From SBAX01 sp964646605 (GTDB lineage Bacteria > Planctomycetota > Phycisphaerae > UBA1845), in NCBI GenBank assembly GCA_964646605.1, contig CAZYEX010000070.1, positions 1 through 62,417 of the forward strand: DNA of 62,417 nucleotides, given 5' to 3'. Positions 49,270-58,137 of this stretch are shown piece by piece. Positions within the stretch are counted from its first letter, which is position 1. Every line of letters starts with the position of its first letter. Both the position numbers and the translations under genes were made by a program. The notes beneath the pieces were generated by a model, which worked only from the letters and a program-made list of their open reading frames with translations, had not been told where the DNA came from and did not search any database.

Positions 49270-49298
49270 TTGAACGCTGGGCGCGGTTCTGATAGACT
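49270..49298 (+). promoter_or_regulatory. Promoter of the tail-fibre-like gene
   Basis: TTGAAC (49270-49275) and TAGACT (49293-49298), 17-bp spacer; the same -35 as the promoter at 48131. The leader is about 180 nt. Confidence 0.55.
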
Positions 49299-49484
49299 CG
49301 CCGATGTTCGGGCCGGCGGCGCATCAGGGTGCGTCCAGGATCGTGACGCGGGACTCCATCGCGAATGGGTTGTTCTTGTTCCCGTTCGGGCCCTTCTCCG
49401 TTAGCCTCCCTCGCCGTCCGCGTTGGGCTCAATCAGGTGCCACGAGATTCCGCGGACAAACTCGTCGGCGGAGGGAGAGGAACC

Positions 49485-51053
49485 ATGAGAGCACATCTTT
49501 CTTTTTGCAGCGTGTGGGCAGCGGTGTTCGGCTCGCTCTGCGGGTCGGGGGCATGGGCGCAGACTTCGCTGGGCAGCGCCTTTTCGTACCAGGGGCGGCT
49601 GACGCAGGCGGGCAGGCCCTTCGATGGCGAGGCGCGGATGACGTTCGTCCTCTGGAACCATCCGACGCAGGGCACGCCCGGGCAACTCATGGGCATCCAA
49701 CATATCGAGAACGTGCCCGTCGCCAACGGCCTGTTCACCGTCGAGCTGAACGGCAACGGCGAGTTGATGAACTTCGGGAACGTCCCCATCTTCGTGGGCT
49801 ATGAGCACTGGATCGAGGTGACTGTGGAGATTCCGCCGGGAAGCGGCAACTCCGTTCTGCTCGCTCCACGGCAACGCCTCACGCCCGCGCCCAACGCCTT
49901 GTACTCGAAGAGCACGTCCTGGTCCGGACTCCAGGACGTTCCCCCCGGATTCGCCGACGGCGTGGACAATGGGGCCGGAGACGGACATTCCCTCGACGCC
50001 TCCGACGGCAGTCCGAGCGATGCATTGTTCGTGGATGCCTCCGGAGCGGTCGGGATCGGAACCACCGCCCCGCTTTCCAACCTCGACATCGCCTCGCTGG
50101 GACCCGCGATTCTGCGCCTCAACGCCGACACCGACAACGCCAACGAAGCGGACATCGCCTCGGTGTTCTTCCGCCAGGACGGCGGACAGGTCGCCGGGCG
50201 GGTCGGCTTCCGCTCCGACAACAACTTCGAGGTCGTCAACGCCTACGATGCCTCCCTGTGGCTCGGCGTCAACAACGGCGCCCAGGTGGAGATCCACTCC
50301 GGCGGCATGCGCGTGTTCGGGGCGATGGGGGCCGAGGCTGTGGATATCGACGGGCGGTTCAGGTGGAACACCGTCTCGGTCGACGAACTGCGGCTGGAGA
50401 ATGCTGGCGTGACTGGCTGGGAGTTCAACCACTCCGGGCTTGAACCGCAAGTGTACTACAACGGTGCACTGCACTTGATCGACAACGACGGTGGGGAGGG
50501 CAGCGTGTATATGGCCGTCGGAGAGGACGTTCTCCTCGGAGATACAGGCGTGCTCTACTCGGACACGATTTACAGCGCCGGCAAGTTCTTCCGCCTCGAC
50601 CACCCCCTCGACCCGGCCAACCAGTTCCTCCTGCACTCCTGTGTCGAGAGCAACGAGCAGAAGAACGTTTACGACGGCGTGGTCACTACGGACGCCGACG
50701 GGGAGGCGACGGTGACCCTGCCGGACTACTTCCAGGCGCTCAACGGGGACTTCCGATACCAACTCACGGTGATCGGCCAGTTCGCGCAGGCCATCGTCGC
50801 CCGCGAAATCGAAAACAACTCGTTCACCATCAGAACCGACCGGCCCGACGTGAAGGTCTCCTGGCAGGTGACGGGCGTGCGGCACGACGCTTTTGCCCGC
50901 GCCATGCGCTTTCAACCGCAGCAGGAAAAGCGAGGTCTGGAGCGCGGGCGATACCTGCACCCCAAGCTGTTCGGGCAACCCAAGGAGCTGGCCATCGGGA
51001 TGATTCGCCAAGTCCAACGCGATCGAGTGCAATCCGAGCCGGAGCGGAAGTAG
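49485..51053 (+). CDS. Secreted tail-fibre-like protein
   Basis: A 522-aa exported protein (signal peptide RAHLSFCSVWAAVFGSLCGS ending WAQ). It starts with the shared AFSYQGRLTQAGRPFDGEAR domain, with VANGLFTVELNG and LLAPRQRLTPAPNALYSKS. A linker GDGHSLDASDGSPSDALFVD and 'VGIGTTAP' fibre repeat are nearly the same as in the 43531 protein. The C-terminal module (FLLHSCVESNEQKNVYDGVV, then LPDYFQALNGDFRYQLTVIG) is a domain found in phage and planctomycete fibre-like proteins. No S74 chaperone is present. ATG 49485 has GGAGAGGA upstream. Probably a surface or secreted fibre; ligand unknown. Confidence 0.78.
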   Translation: MRAHLSFCSVWAAVFGSLCGSGAWAQTSLGSAFSYQGRLTQAGRPFDGEARMTFVLWNHPTQGTPGQLMGIQHIENVPVANGLFTVELNGNGELMNFGNVPIFVGYEHWIEVTVEIPPGSGNSVLLAPRQRLTPAPNALYSKSTSWSGLQDVPPGFADGVDNGAGDGHSLDASDGSPSDALFVDASGAVGIGTTAPLSNLDIASLGPAILRLNADTDNANEADIASVFFRQDGGQVAGRVGFRSDNNFEVVNAYDASLWLGVNNGAQVEIHSGGMRVFGAMGAEAVDIDGRFRWNTVSVDELRLENAGVTGWEFNHSGLEPQVYYNGALHLIDNDGGEGSVYMAVGEDVLLGDTGVLYSDTIYSAGKFFRLDHPLDPANQFLLHSCVESNEQKNVYDGVVTTDADGEATVTLPDYFQALNGDFRYQLTVIGQFAQAIVAREIENNSFTIRTDRPDVKVSWQVTGVRHDAFARAMRFQPQQEKRGLERGRYLHPKLFGQPKELAIGMIRQVQRDRVQSEPERK

Positions 51054-51369
51054 CGGGCCCGACGATCCTACGATGACCCGCAGGCTCGCTTACGGCGCGT
51101 GAAACCCCCCACCGCTGCCAGTTCGGTCAATTCCGCGGGGTCTGAAATTGAATGGGCACGCGATGTTGGGGCTTGGGCATACCTTGGTTGCGATGCCGGT
51201 CCGCCGGCGGCGGGGAAAGGCGGCTGGGCCGCCTTGCGAACGCGGAACCCCCGGCCTTGAGAAACAACACCGATTCACGACAAACAACGAAACTCGTCCC
51301 GGGACACCCGGCTTCACACAGCGAGTTGAGTGCGGGGCGAACGTGTCCCTTGCTGATTCACGTTCACGC
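51054..51369. other. Intergenic region before nuoD end
   Basis: About 316 bp between the fibre-like gene and the convergent nuoD. It contains a 7-bp stem AAGGCGG-CTGGG-CCGCCTT (51217-51235), which could act as a terminator in both directions. I see no gene or other feature. Confidence 0.5.
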
Positions 51370-52569
51370 TTACCGATCCACCTCTCCCATGACGACGTCG
51401 ATGGAGCCGACGATGGCGGGGACGTCGGCGAGGAGGACGTTCTTGCAAACGTGGGTGGTGATGGAGAGGTTGCAGAAGCTCGGCCCGCGGGCCTTCACGC
51501 GGGCGGGGATGGCTGACCCGTCGCCGACGATCAGAAAGCCGAGTTGCCCGCGCGCGCTTTCGACCTCAACATAGACTTCGCCCACGGGAAGTTTCAGTGT
51601 CGTACATTTGGCGGCGCGGAAATCGCCGGGGGGAAGTTGGTCGAGGGCCTGGCGGATGATCTTCACCGATTGCGTCATCTCCAATACGCGGACGTAGTAC
51701 CGACTCCAGCAGTCGCCGACCACGACTCCCCGCGGAATCTCGCCGGTGCCGCCGGGTCGAGCGATGGGGACGTCGAACTCGTACTTTTCGTATCCGTCGT
51801 AGGGCAGGACCTTGCGCAGGTCCCAGCGAATCCCGCTGCCGCGCAGGCACGGGCCGGTCAGACCCCAGGCGACGGCGTCCTCCAAACTGATGACGCCGAC
51901 GTTGCCGGTACGTTTCACGAAAATGTGGTTGAAGCTGAGCAAGTTGTTGTAGTCGTCGATCTTGGTTTCGAAGTAGTCGAGGAACTCTCGGCAACGGTCG
52001 GTCCATCCGTCGGGCATATCGTCGTGGACGCCGCCGACGGTGAGGTAGCTGTAGGTGAGCCTTGCCCCGCAGGCGGCCTCGAAGAGATCGAGAATCATTT
52101 CGCGCTCGCGGAAGCAATACAAAAACGGCGTGAAGGCGCCCATGTCGAGCCCGTAAGTCCCCAGCGACACGAGGTGTGAGGCGACGCGGTTGAGTTCGGC
52201 GAAGATGACGCGTATGGCCTGCCCGCGGGGCGGGACTTGCACGCCGCAGAGCCGTTCGACGGCGATGGCGTAGGCCTGGTTGTTGTTCATCCCCGCGAGG
52301 TAGTCCATGCGGTCGGTGTAGGGGATGTACTGATACGGTTGAAGGTTCTCGCCGATCTTTTCGGCACAACGGTGGAGGTATCCGATGTGCGGAATCGTCT
52401 CCAGCACCATCTCGCCGTCGGTGCGAAGGACCAGGCGCAGCACGCCGTGCGTGGACGGATGCTGCGGGCCCATGTTGACCAGCATCTCCTCGGTGCGGAG
52501 GTCGGATTGCTCCGTGCGGTCGAAGCCGAGAAGAACGTCCGGCGTGGACTCAAGGGTTGTTGGTGCCAT
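51370..52569 (-). CDS. nuoD: NADH-quinone oxidoreductase subunit D (49 kDa)
   Basis: A 399-aa complex I subunit lining the quinone-binding channel of the peripheral arm. Conserved parts are MLVNMGPQHPSTHGVLRLVL at the N-terminus (the quinone-site His in HPSTHG), PHIGYLHRCAEKIGE, YTDRMDYLAGMNNN, GGVHDDMPDGW and RGSGIRWDLRKVLPYDGYEK. It ends with NVLLADVPAIVGSIDVVMGEVDR, the standard NuoD end. ATG 52569 was chosen; ATG 52584 is a possible alternative. It follows nuoC by 116 bp, a spacer that holds a heptad repeat. No other nuo genes are adjacent. Confidence 0.95.
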   Translation of the reverse strand: MAPTTLESTPDVLLGFDRTEQSDLRTEEMLVNMGPQHPSTHGVLRLVLRTDGEMVLETIPHIGYLHRCAEKIGENLQPYQYIPYTDRMDYLAGMNNNQAYAIAVERLCGVQVPPRGQAIRVIFAELNRVASHLVSLGTYGLDMGAFTPFLYCFREREMILDLFEAACGARLTYSYLTVGGVHDDMPDGWTDRCREFLDYFETKIDDYNNLLSFNHIFVKRTGNVGVISLEDAVAWGLTGPCLRGSGIRWDLRKVLPYDGYEKYEFDVPIARPGGTGEIPRGVVVGDCWSRYYVRVLEMTQSVKIIRQALDQLPPGDFRAAKCTTLKLPVGEVYVEVESARGQLGFLIVGDGSAIPARVKARGPSFCNLSITTHVCKNVLLADVPAIVGSIDVVMGEVDR

Positions 52570-52636
52570 GTTCGTTCCGTTCATCGGATTCAGAACGGCG
52601 CCCGTCGAGGCAACCGGTTCTGGTGATCGTGGTTCG

Positions 52637-52671
52637 TTCGATCTTCGCCATTCAGCATTCACCCTTCCCGC
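52637..52671. repeat. Heptad (7-bp period) repeat array, locus 3
   Basis: TTCGATC TTCGCCA TTCAGCA TTCACCC TTCCCGC, with TTC at 52637, 52644, 52651, 52658 and 52665. It lies in the nuoC-nuoD spacer. Confidence 0.75.
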
Positions 52672-52685
52672 GCCGGCGGCGCGGG

Positions 52686-53219
52686 TTAGTGCCTCGGATT
52701 CGTCAATTCGAATTCCGTGTTTGCGGGGATGTCGTGATACTCCAAGGGGAACTCGTAGTCCTTTCGCAGGGGATGGCCGGTCCAGTCGTCGGGGCAGAGG
52801 ATGCGGCGCGGGTCGGGGTGTCCGCGGAACTCGATTCCCATGAGATCGTAGGCTTCGCGTTCGTGCCAATCCGCCGCGGGCCAAACATGAGCGACGGAGG
52901 GGATCACGGGGTCCTTGCGATCGACCACCACGCGCACCGCGAAGGTACGTGTCTCGGTCTTGAGTTCAGTCGGGCGATCCGTGGGCACATGATAGAGGTC
53001 GTAGACGCTGGCGAGTTTGTCGTCGGCGAGAAGGTCCAAGGCCGAGATGCAGCGCAGCCCGTTCAGTCGCAGGCGCGGATCGTCGCGGAGGAACGTGGCG
53101 ACTTCCAGCCAGCGGTCCGCCGCGACCCGCGCGTAAGGATGTCCGCCGCCGAGGAGGGTGTCCTCGATGGCCTCACCGAACCGATCTTTCAACAGCCTGC
53201 AAATCTCTTCCGGCGGCAT
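52686..53219 (-). CDS. nuoC: NADH-quinone oxidoreductase subunit C (30 kDa)
   Basis: A 177-aa complex I subunit of the peripheral arm that packs against NuoD. It has the C-terminal signature: WPAADWHEREAYDLMGIEFR (the ERE-DM-G motif), GHPDPRRILCPDDWTGHPLR and KDYEFPLEY. Length is near the usual 160-220 aa. ATG 53219 has GAGG upstream. It is upstream of nuoD in the same direction. Usually nuoA and nuoB precede it; here the region upstream is a gene-free spacer, so the nuo genes are split across the genome. Confidence 0.93.
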   Translation of the reverse strand: MPPEEICRLLKDRFGEAIEDTLLGGGHPYARVAADRWLEVATFLRDDPRLRLNGLRCISALDLLADDKLASVYDLYHVPTDRPTELKTETRTFAVRVVVDRKDPVIPSVAHVWPAADWHEREAYDLMGIEFRGHPDPRRILCPDDWTGHPLRKDYEFPLEYHDIPANTEFELTNPRH

Positions 53220-53545
53220 TCGCACCTCGTTGCTTTCGCCAGCGGCAACGACCCGAGAACGACCCCGGATCGGTCCAGCCCGCAGGCGCATGGTACTCGG
53301 GGTGGGTCACTCGGCCAAAACCCGCGGGCACGTCCCTATGTGCCGCCTGGGCTCCTTTTTGATTGCATTTGGTTCGAAAATCGGTTATTTTTCCGGTTAC
53401 CGGAATGGTGTCGGAGGGGGAAGCCGGTGTCCGACCGGGCCTCCGATCAAGCCCCTACCTACAACTCCTCTCCCCCCGTCGGCGAGAGGGCAGGGTGAGG
53501 GGGATTGTCTGTAAGCCCAACTCTTTGGACGAAAGGTGACGAACC
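53220..53545. other. Divergent intergenic region with CT/AG-rich repeat
   Basis: About 326 bp between nuoC and the RCC1-S74 gene. It contains TCCTCTCCCC (53466-53475) opposite GAGAGGGCAGGGTGAGGGGG (about 53483-53502), a REP-like imperfect palindrome of a type seen in many GC-rich genomes, close to the start of the plus-strand gene. No convincing promoter was identified. Confidence 0.5.
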
Positions 53546-55723
53546 ATGAATCCACAACACTTACGCTCTGTCCGCTCCCTCGCCCTGCGCTCCGCGACAG
53601 CGCGGAGCTTCGGGGACGATGCTCCCTCGCCAGTCGCTTCGTCGGTCGCGGCTCCGATCAGAGCACCGGGCGCTAGCCCGGTGACACGACGTGTCCGCGA
53701 GCTGGCGCTCGCGGCTCTGATGATGGTCGCTACGGCGTCGAGCCGCGCCGCGGATGTCGGCACGGCCTTTACCTACCAGGGCAGTTTGGAAAAACCCGCG
53801 GGCACGCCGATCGATGACACCTGCGACTTTCGATTCGGGCTGTGGGATGACTTGGGCGACGGAATGCAAGTGGGCGACTCCCCGCAAACGGTGAGCGGGG
53901 TCGGTGTGAGCGGCGGTTTGTTCACCGTTCTTCTTGATTTCGGGGCCGGGGTCTTCAGCGGCGAGGCCCGCTGGCTGGAGATCAAAGTCAAATGTCCCGA
54001 CGACGGGTTGTTCGTCAAACTCTCTCCCCGGCAGGAGTTGACCCCCGCGCCGTATAGCATCCGCGCCGGGGAAGGCGTCGGGCCGCCCAACGCCCTGGAG
54101 ATCGATCCCGTGACCGGACACGTCGGCATTGGAACGCAAGCGCCGGTCGCTGGGTTGCAGGTGGAGGGGCCGGGATACCCTAACTCGTTTCTGTTCCTGA
54201 ACTCCACCGGTGGCAACAACGATTCGGGGCTGCGGCTCATGCGCGGCGGCGACGTGTACTGGCACGTGTTCAATTCGGAATTGACCGGCGATTCTTTCAA
54301 CCTGCGTAACGCCTTTTTCGGACCGATCCTCGTGGCCACGCAGGACGGGAGAGTTGGAATTGGCACGACGACGCCCGCGGCACAGTTGGATGTGAACGGT
54401 GCGGCCCGGACGAGCACGCTGGAGATCACCGGCGGCTCGCCGTTTGTGCCGCCGCTGGCCGGATGGGGCCTCAATAGTAGCGGTCAGATCAACGTTCCCT
54501 TCGACACGTTGATCGCCATTGCCGCAGGCTGGTATCACAGCTTGGCGATCCGTAGCGACGGGACGCTGGTCGGGTGGGGCCAAAACGACTTCCGGCAGAT
54601 CAACGTTCCATCCGGCACGTTCACCGCCGTGGCCGGGGGCTACTCGCACAGCCTGGCGATCCGCACCGACGGCACGCTGGTCGGATGGGGCAACGCCAAC
54701 TATGGACTGAACATGGTCCCAGAGGGCACGTTCACGGCCGTGGCCGCGGGTAACGACGACAGCTTTGCGATCCGCAGCGACAGCACTCTGGTCGGATGGG
54801 GTCGGAACGATGTTGGGCAGATGAACGTCCCCACCGGTACATTCACACGCATAGCCGCCGGCGGTTTTTATGGCATCGCAATCCGCGACGACGGAACGCT
54901 GGTCGGGTGGGGCCTCAATACTGACGGTCAAATCGATGTTCCCTCCGGCACGTTCACCGCCGTGGCCGCGGGCTATGACCACGGCTTGGCGATCCGCACC
55001 GACGGCACGCTGGTCGGATGGGGCAATGGCGGCTTAGGGGAGATCAACGTCCCCTCCGGCACGTTCACGGCCGTGGCGGCGGGCTATTATCACAGCTTGG
55101 CGATCCGCAGCGACGGGACGCTGGTCGGGTGGGGCTACAATGACGAGGGGCAGATCAACGTCCCCGCTGGCACGTTCTCCGCCGTGGTCGCAGGCCAGTT
55201 TCACAGTCTGGCAGTCCGTATCAACCCGCCGACACCAGACCCGGCGTTGCGCCTGCACACGGACAGCGCGTTTAAGCCGGGCAGCAACACGTGGACAATC
55301 TACTCCGACCGGCGGCTCAAGAAGAACATCGAGCCGCTGTCCGGGGCGCTCGAGCGCCTGCTTCAACTGCATGGCGTCACCTTCCAGTGGAGCGACCCCT
55401 CGTCGCAGGGCGGGATCACCGGGACACAGATGGGCCTGATCGCCGACGAGGTGAGTCGTGCCTTCCCGCAATGGGTGGGGCGCGACCCCAAGGGCTACCA
55501 GACGCTCACCGTCGGCGGCTTCGAGGCCCTCACCGCCGAAGCCCTCCGCGAACTCCGCGCCGAGAAGGATCGCCAGATCAACGAAAAGGACTGCGCGATC
55601 GACGAACTACAGGATCAAGAGGCGGCCAAGGATCAACGCATCAATGATCTCGAAGCCCGCCTCGCCGCGATTGAGGCGCTCCTCGCTCGATCCGGCAACT
55701 CCAACAACGGAGGTGCTCGATGA
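53546..55723 (+). CDS. Secreted RCC1-propeller protein with S74 chaperone domain
   Basis: A 725-aa protein that fuses four modules: the shared N-terminal domain (AFTYQGSLEKPAGTPIDDTC ... LSPRQELTPAPYSIRAG), 'VGIGTTTP'-type fibre repeats (about 190-280), seven RCC1-like units of 37 aa (about 305-555; core HSLAIRSDGTLVGWG), and a C-terminal peptidase-S74 domain (SDRRLKKNIEPLSGALERLL, then GLIADEVSRAFPQWV), plus a coiled coil. S74 domains act as intramolecular chaperones that trimerise and then cut themselves off, using the Ser-Lys pair near SDRRLKK. ATG 53546 has AAGG upstream, but GTG 53681 would start directly at a typical signal peptide. Confidence 0.85.
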   Translation: MNPQHLRSVRSLALRSATARSFGDDAPSPVASSVAAPIRAPGASPVTRRVRELALAALMMVATASSRAADVGTAFTYQGSLEKPAGTPIDDTCDFRFGLWDDLGDGMQVGDSPQTVSGVGVSGGLFTVLLDFGAGVFSGEARWLEIKVKCPDDGLFVKLSPRQELTPAPYSIRAGEGVGPPNALEIDPVTGHVGIGTQAPVAGLQVEGPGYPNSFLFLNSTGGNNDSGLRLMRGGDVYWHVFNSELTGDSFNLRNAFFGPILVATQDGRVGIGTTTPAAQLDVNGAARTSTLEITGGSPFVPPLAGWGLNSSGQINVPFDTLIAIAAGWYHSLAIRSDGTLVGWGQNDFRQINVPSGTFTAVAGGYSHSLAIRTDGTLVGWGNANYGLNMVPEGTFTAVAAGNDDSFAIRSDSTLVGWGRNDVGQMNVPTGTFTRIAAGGFYGIAIRDDGTLVGWGLNTDGQIDVPSGTFTAVAAGYDHGLAIRTDGTLVGWGNGGLGEINVPSGTFTAVAAGYYHSLAIRSDGTLVGWGYNDEGQINVPAGTFSAVVAGQFHSLAVRINPPTPDPALRLHTDSAFKPGSNTWTIYSDRRLKKNIEPLSGALERLLQLHGVTFQWSDPSSQGGITGTQMGLIADEVSRAFPQWVGRDPKGYQTLTVGGFEALTAEALRELRAEKDRQINEKDCAIDELQDQEAAKDQRINDLEARLAAIEALLARSGNSNNGGAR
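53664..53683. repeat. Perfect hairpin in the N-terminal coding region
   Basis: CACCGGGC-GCTA-GCCCGGTG, 8-bp arms with a 4-nt loop, in the first 45 codons of the RCC1-S74 gene and ending at the alternative GTG start (53681). It may be a mobile palindrome or a translational control stem. Confidence 0.6.
54535..55215 (+). repeat. RCC1-type coding repeats (seven units)
   Basis: Units of 111 bp repeat in frame (core GGGACGCTGGTCGGGTGGGG or close), the last one partial. The unit length is constant, unlike the looser repeats in the 21282 gene. Confidence 0.85.
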
Positions 55724-55728
55724 CGTCC

Positions 55729-55901
55729 CAATCGAGAATCGCCAATCGACAATTCGTGGTCTCGCTCGTGCGACACCGGTCGGTTCCGCTCCCGACTCGG
55801 AGTAGCCGGTCGCTTGCGCTCCCGACTCGGATCGGTGGCTCGACGAGGGTCGCGGTTCTGAATGGCGAATCGACAATCGACGATCGACGATCGACAATCG
55901 A
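55729..55901. repeat. Heptad arrays, loci 4 and 5, plus a 30-bp-spaced direct repeat
   Basis: Spacer before the copper ATPase. CAATCGA GAATCGC CAATCGA CAATTCG (about 55729-55756; ATC at 55731, 55738, 55745) and GAATCGA CAATCGA CGATCGA CGATCGA CAATCG (55867-55900; ATC at 55869, 55876, 55883, 55890, 55897) have an exact 7-bp period. Between them GCTCCCGACTCGGA occurs at 55788-55801 and 55818-55831. Nothing coding is seen here. Confidence 0.8.
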
Positions 55902-55906
55902 ACGTG

Positions 55907-58105
55907 ATGGCTGAGGCGGTTCGATTGCGGGTGGAGGGGATGACCTGCGGGGGGTGCGTAGCGCGGGTCGAGCGTGCGTTGCAGGGCGTGACCGGCGTGA
56001 CTCGGGCGAGCGTGAATCTCACGACCGCGACGGCGACGATCGAGGCGCAGGCGGGGGTCGATCGGCGGGCGCTGATCGAGGCGGTGCGCGGGGCGGGATA
56101 CGACGCGGACACGTTCCGCGCCGCGGGGCGATCCGACGCGCATCACGATCCCACGCACGCGGCGCGGTTGCGGGAACAGCGGCAGGCCCTGGGGCAGGCG
56201 ATCGGACTGGCGACGCCGATCATGGCCCTGCACTGGCTTGCCCCGGTGTTGGCGTCGCACGATTTGGGCGGTCACGTCTGGCCTCATGCCTTGCAGGGGA
56301 TTCTTTGCACGCTGCTGATGTTCTCCTCGGCGACGGGTCCGATTTTGGTGGGCGGGTATCGGGCGGCGATTCATCTGACGGGGACGATGGACCTGCTGAT
56401 CGCGATGGGGGTGTCCGTCGCGTACGTTGCGGGTGTGGTGCTCTTGGTGTGGGGTGTTACGGACGCGGCGTATTTCGACGCCGCGGCCATGATCGTGGCG
56501 TTCATCAACGTGGGGCGGTACCTGGAGCTGCTGGCGAAGCGCGACGCTTCGTCGGCGGTCGCGGCGCTAGTTCGGCGCATGCCCGCTACGGCGCAGTTGG
56601 TGACACCGGACGGCATTCTGGAGACGTCGGTGGATAGCCTCCGACGCGGGGATCGCGTGCGCGTCGCGGTGGATACTATCGTGCCCGTGGACGGCACGGT
56701 GGTGGAGGGCGAGGCCGCGGTGGACGAGAGCGCGGTCACCGGCGAGGGGACGCCGAAACATCGAACGGTCGGCGATGCGGTCTGTGCGGGAAGTCTGGTT
56801 TGCGAGGGACTCCTGACGGTCGAAGCGACGCGGGTGGGGGCGGAATCGACGTTGGGGCGGATTGTCCGTGCGGTCGAGGAGGCGCAGTCGGGGAAGACGC
56901 GGATGCAGCGCCTGGCCGACGCCGTGGCGGGCGTTTTTGTGCCGATCGTCATTCTGCTTGCGTTGCTGACGCTGCTGGGGAACGGGTTTTTTGGGGGCGG
57001 GGAATGGCGGACGGCGCTGCATCGGGCCGTGGCGGTTCTGGTGATCGCGTGTCCGTGTGCCATGGGGCTGGCAACACCGACGGCGGTGTTGGTGGCCACG
57101 GGCGCGGCGGCGAGGAAGGGGATTCTCGTCCGGGATGCAGAGGCGCTGGAGGCGGCCGGACGCGCTCGATGGATGCTCCTCGACAAAACGGGGACTCTGA
57201 CGACCGGGCGGCCGCGGGTGCGGAAGGTCGGTAAGTTTGGTTGGTCGAATTCTCCGTTGGATGAGGAGCGGCTGCTGCAACTGGCGGGGTCGGCGGAGCA
57301 GTTCTCGCAACACCCGTTCGCGCGGGCGATCGTGGGTGAAGTCAAGGAACGTGGATGGGAGCTGCTTGCGGCGGAGTCGGTTCGAAGTCGTGCGGGCATG
57401 GGGATCGAGGCTGAGGTCGAGGGGCGGGTGGTTCACGTTGGCAGTCTTTCGTTCATGGAGCAGGAGGGCGTGGACCGCGGCGCACTTTCGCACGGGATGT
57501 TCGGTGATGCGGAGCTGGGCCGGTCTCTTGTCCTCGTCGCGGTGGATAAGATCTGCGTGGGATGGATCGAGCTATCGGACAACCTTCGGCCTCATGCGGC
57601 AGAAGCGATGCGCAGGCTTGGCGAGCTTGGGCTTCGGACGGTGATTCTCACCGGCGATCGGGAGTCGGCGGCACGACCCATTGCCGATGAACTCGGGGGG
57701 GTCGATCTGCGAGCCGACATGCGTCCGGAGGACAAACTGGCGATGATTCGAGGATTGCAGGAACGTGGCCAGCGAGTGGCGTTCGTCGGCGACGGCATCA
57801 ACGACGCTCCGGGTCTGACCGCGGCGGACTGCGGGATTACTTTTGCGTCGGCCACGGATGTGGCTCACGGGGCGGCGAAGATCACGATCATCCAAGATGA
57901 CCTGTTGCGGCTTGGGGACTTGATCGAACTGAGTCGCCGCAGCGTGCGGATCATCAAGCAGAATCTGTTCTGGGCGTTCCTCTACAACCTGGCTGCGGTT
58001 CCGCTCGCGGCGGTTGGAAGTGTGCCGCCGGGGGTTGCCGCGGCGGCCATGATGGGGTCGTCGATTAGCGTTGTGCTCAATTCGCTTCGGCTCCGGAATC
58101 ATTAA
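55907..58105 (+). CDS. copA: Copper-transporting P1B-type ATPase
   Basis: A 732-aa heavy-metal pump of the CopA type, expected to export Cu(I) across the inner membrane. The N-terminal heavy-metal domain has MTCGGC (C14, C17). The core has VDESAVTGE (272-280, actuator), CPC (382-384) for copper in the membrane, DKTGTLTTG (phosphorylated D426), the HP motif (469-470) and GDGIND (628-633). The eight-helix layout with MGSSISVVLNSLRL near the end fits group 1B-1. ATG 55907 is used; the upstream spacer is repeats. No CueR-type regulator or chaperone is adjacent. A hairpin overlaps the stop. Confidence 0.93.
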   Translation: MAEAVRLRVEGMTCGGCVARVERALQGVTGVTRASVNLTTATATIEAQAGVDRRALIEAVRGAGYDADTFRAAGRSDAHHDPTHAARLREQRQALGQAIGLATPIMALHWLAPVLASHDLGGHVWPHALQGILCTLLMFSSATGPILVGGYRAAIHLTGTMDLLIAMGVSVAYVAGVVLLVWGVTDAAYFDAAAMIVAFINVGRYLELLAKRDASSAVAALVRRMPATAQLVTPDGILETSVDSLRRGDRVRVAVDTIVPVDGTVVEGEAAVDESAVTGEGTPKHRTVGDAVCAGSLVCEGLLTVEATRVGAESTLGRIVRAVEEAQSGKTRMQRLADAVAGVFVPIVILLALLTLLGNGFFGGGEWRTALHRAVAVLVIACPCAMGLATPTAVLVATGAAARKGILVRDAEALEAAGRARWMLLDKTGTLTTGRPRVRKVGKFGWSNSPLDEERLLQLAGSAEQFSQHPFARAIVGEVKERGWELLAAESVRSRAGMGIEAEVEGRVVHVGSLSFMEQEGVDRGALSHGMFGDAELGRSLVLVAVDKICVGWIELSDNLRPHAAEAMRRLGELGLRTVILTGDRESAARPIADELGGVDLRADMRPEDKLAMIRGLQERGQRVAFVGDGINDAPGLTAADCGITFASATDVAHGAAKITIIQDDLLRLGDLIELSRRSVRIIKQNLFWAFLYNLAAVPLAAVGSVPPGVAAAAMMGSSISVVLNSLRLRNH

Positions 58106-58137
58106 ACTGGGTAGATAGCGTTTAGTATTACCAGTTT
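58104..58137 (+). terminator. Hairpin at the copA end
   Basis: AAACTGG (58104-58110) and CCAGTTT (58131-58137), 7-bp arms overlapping the copA stop codon, with a 20-nt loop and a short T-run. A weak intrinsic terminator. Confidence 0.45.

Larger units (their letters stand above)
49085..49484. other. Intergenic region with terminator-like hairpin and promoter
   Basis: About 400 bp. It carries a C-run/G-run hairpin (49195-49209), the promoter at 49270-49298 and a leader of about 180 nt before the tail-fibre-like gene. No small gene is convincing. Confidence 0.6.

Noticed and set aside
49401..51032. 543-codon minus-strand frame opposite the fibre-like gene
   Set aside because: Antisense shadow; the plus strand has signal peptide, family motifs and ribosome-binding site.
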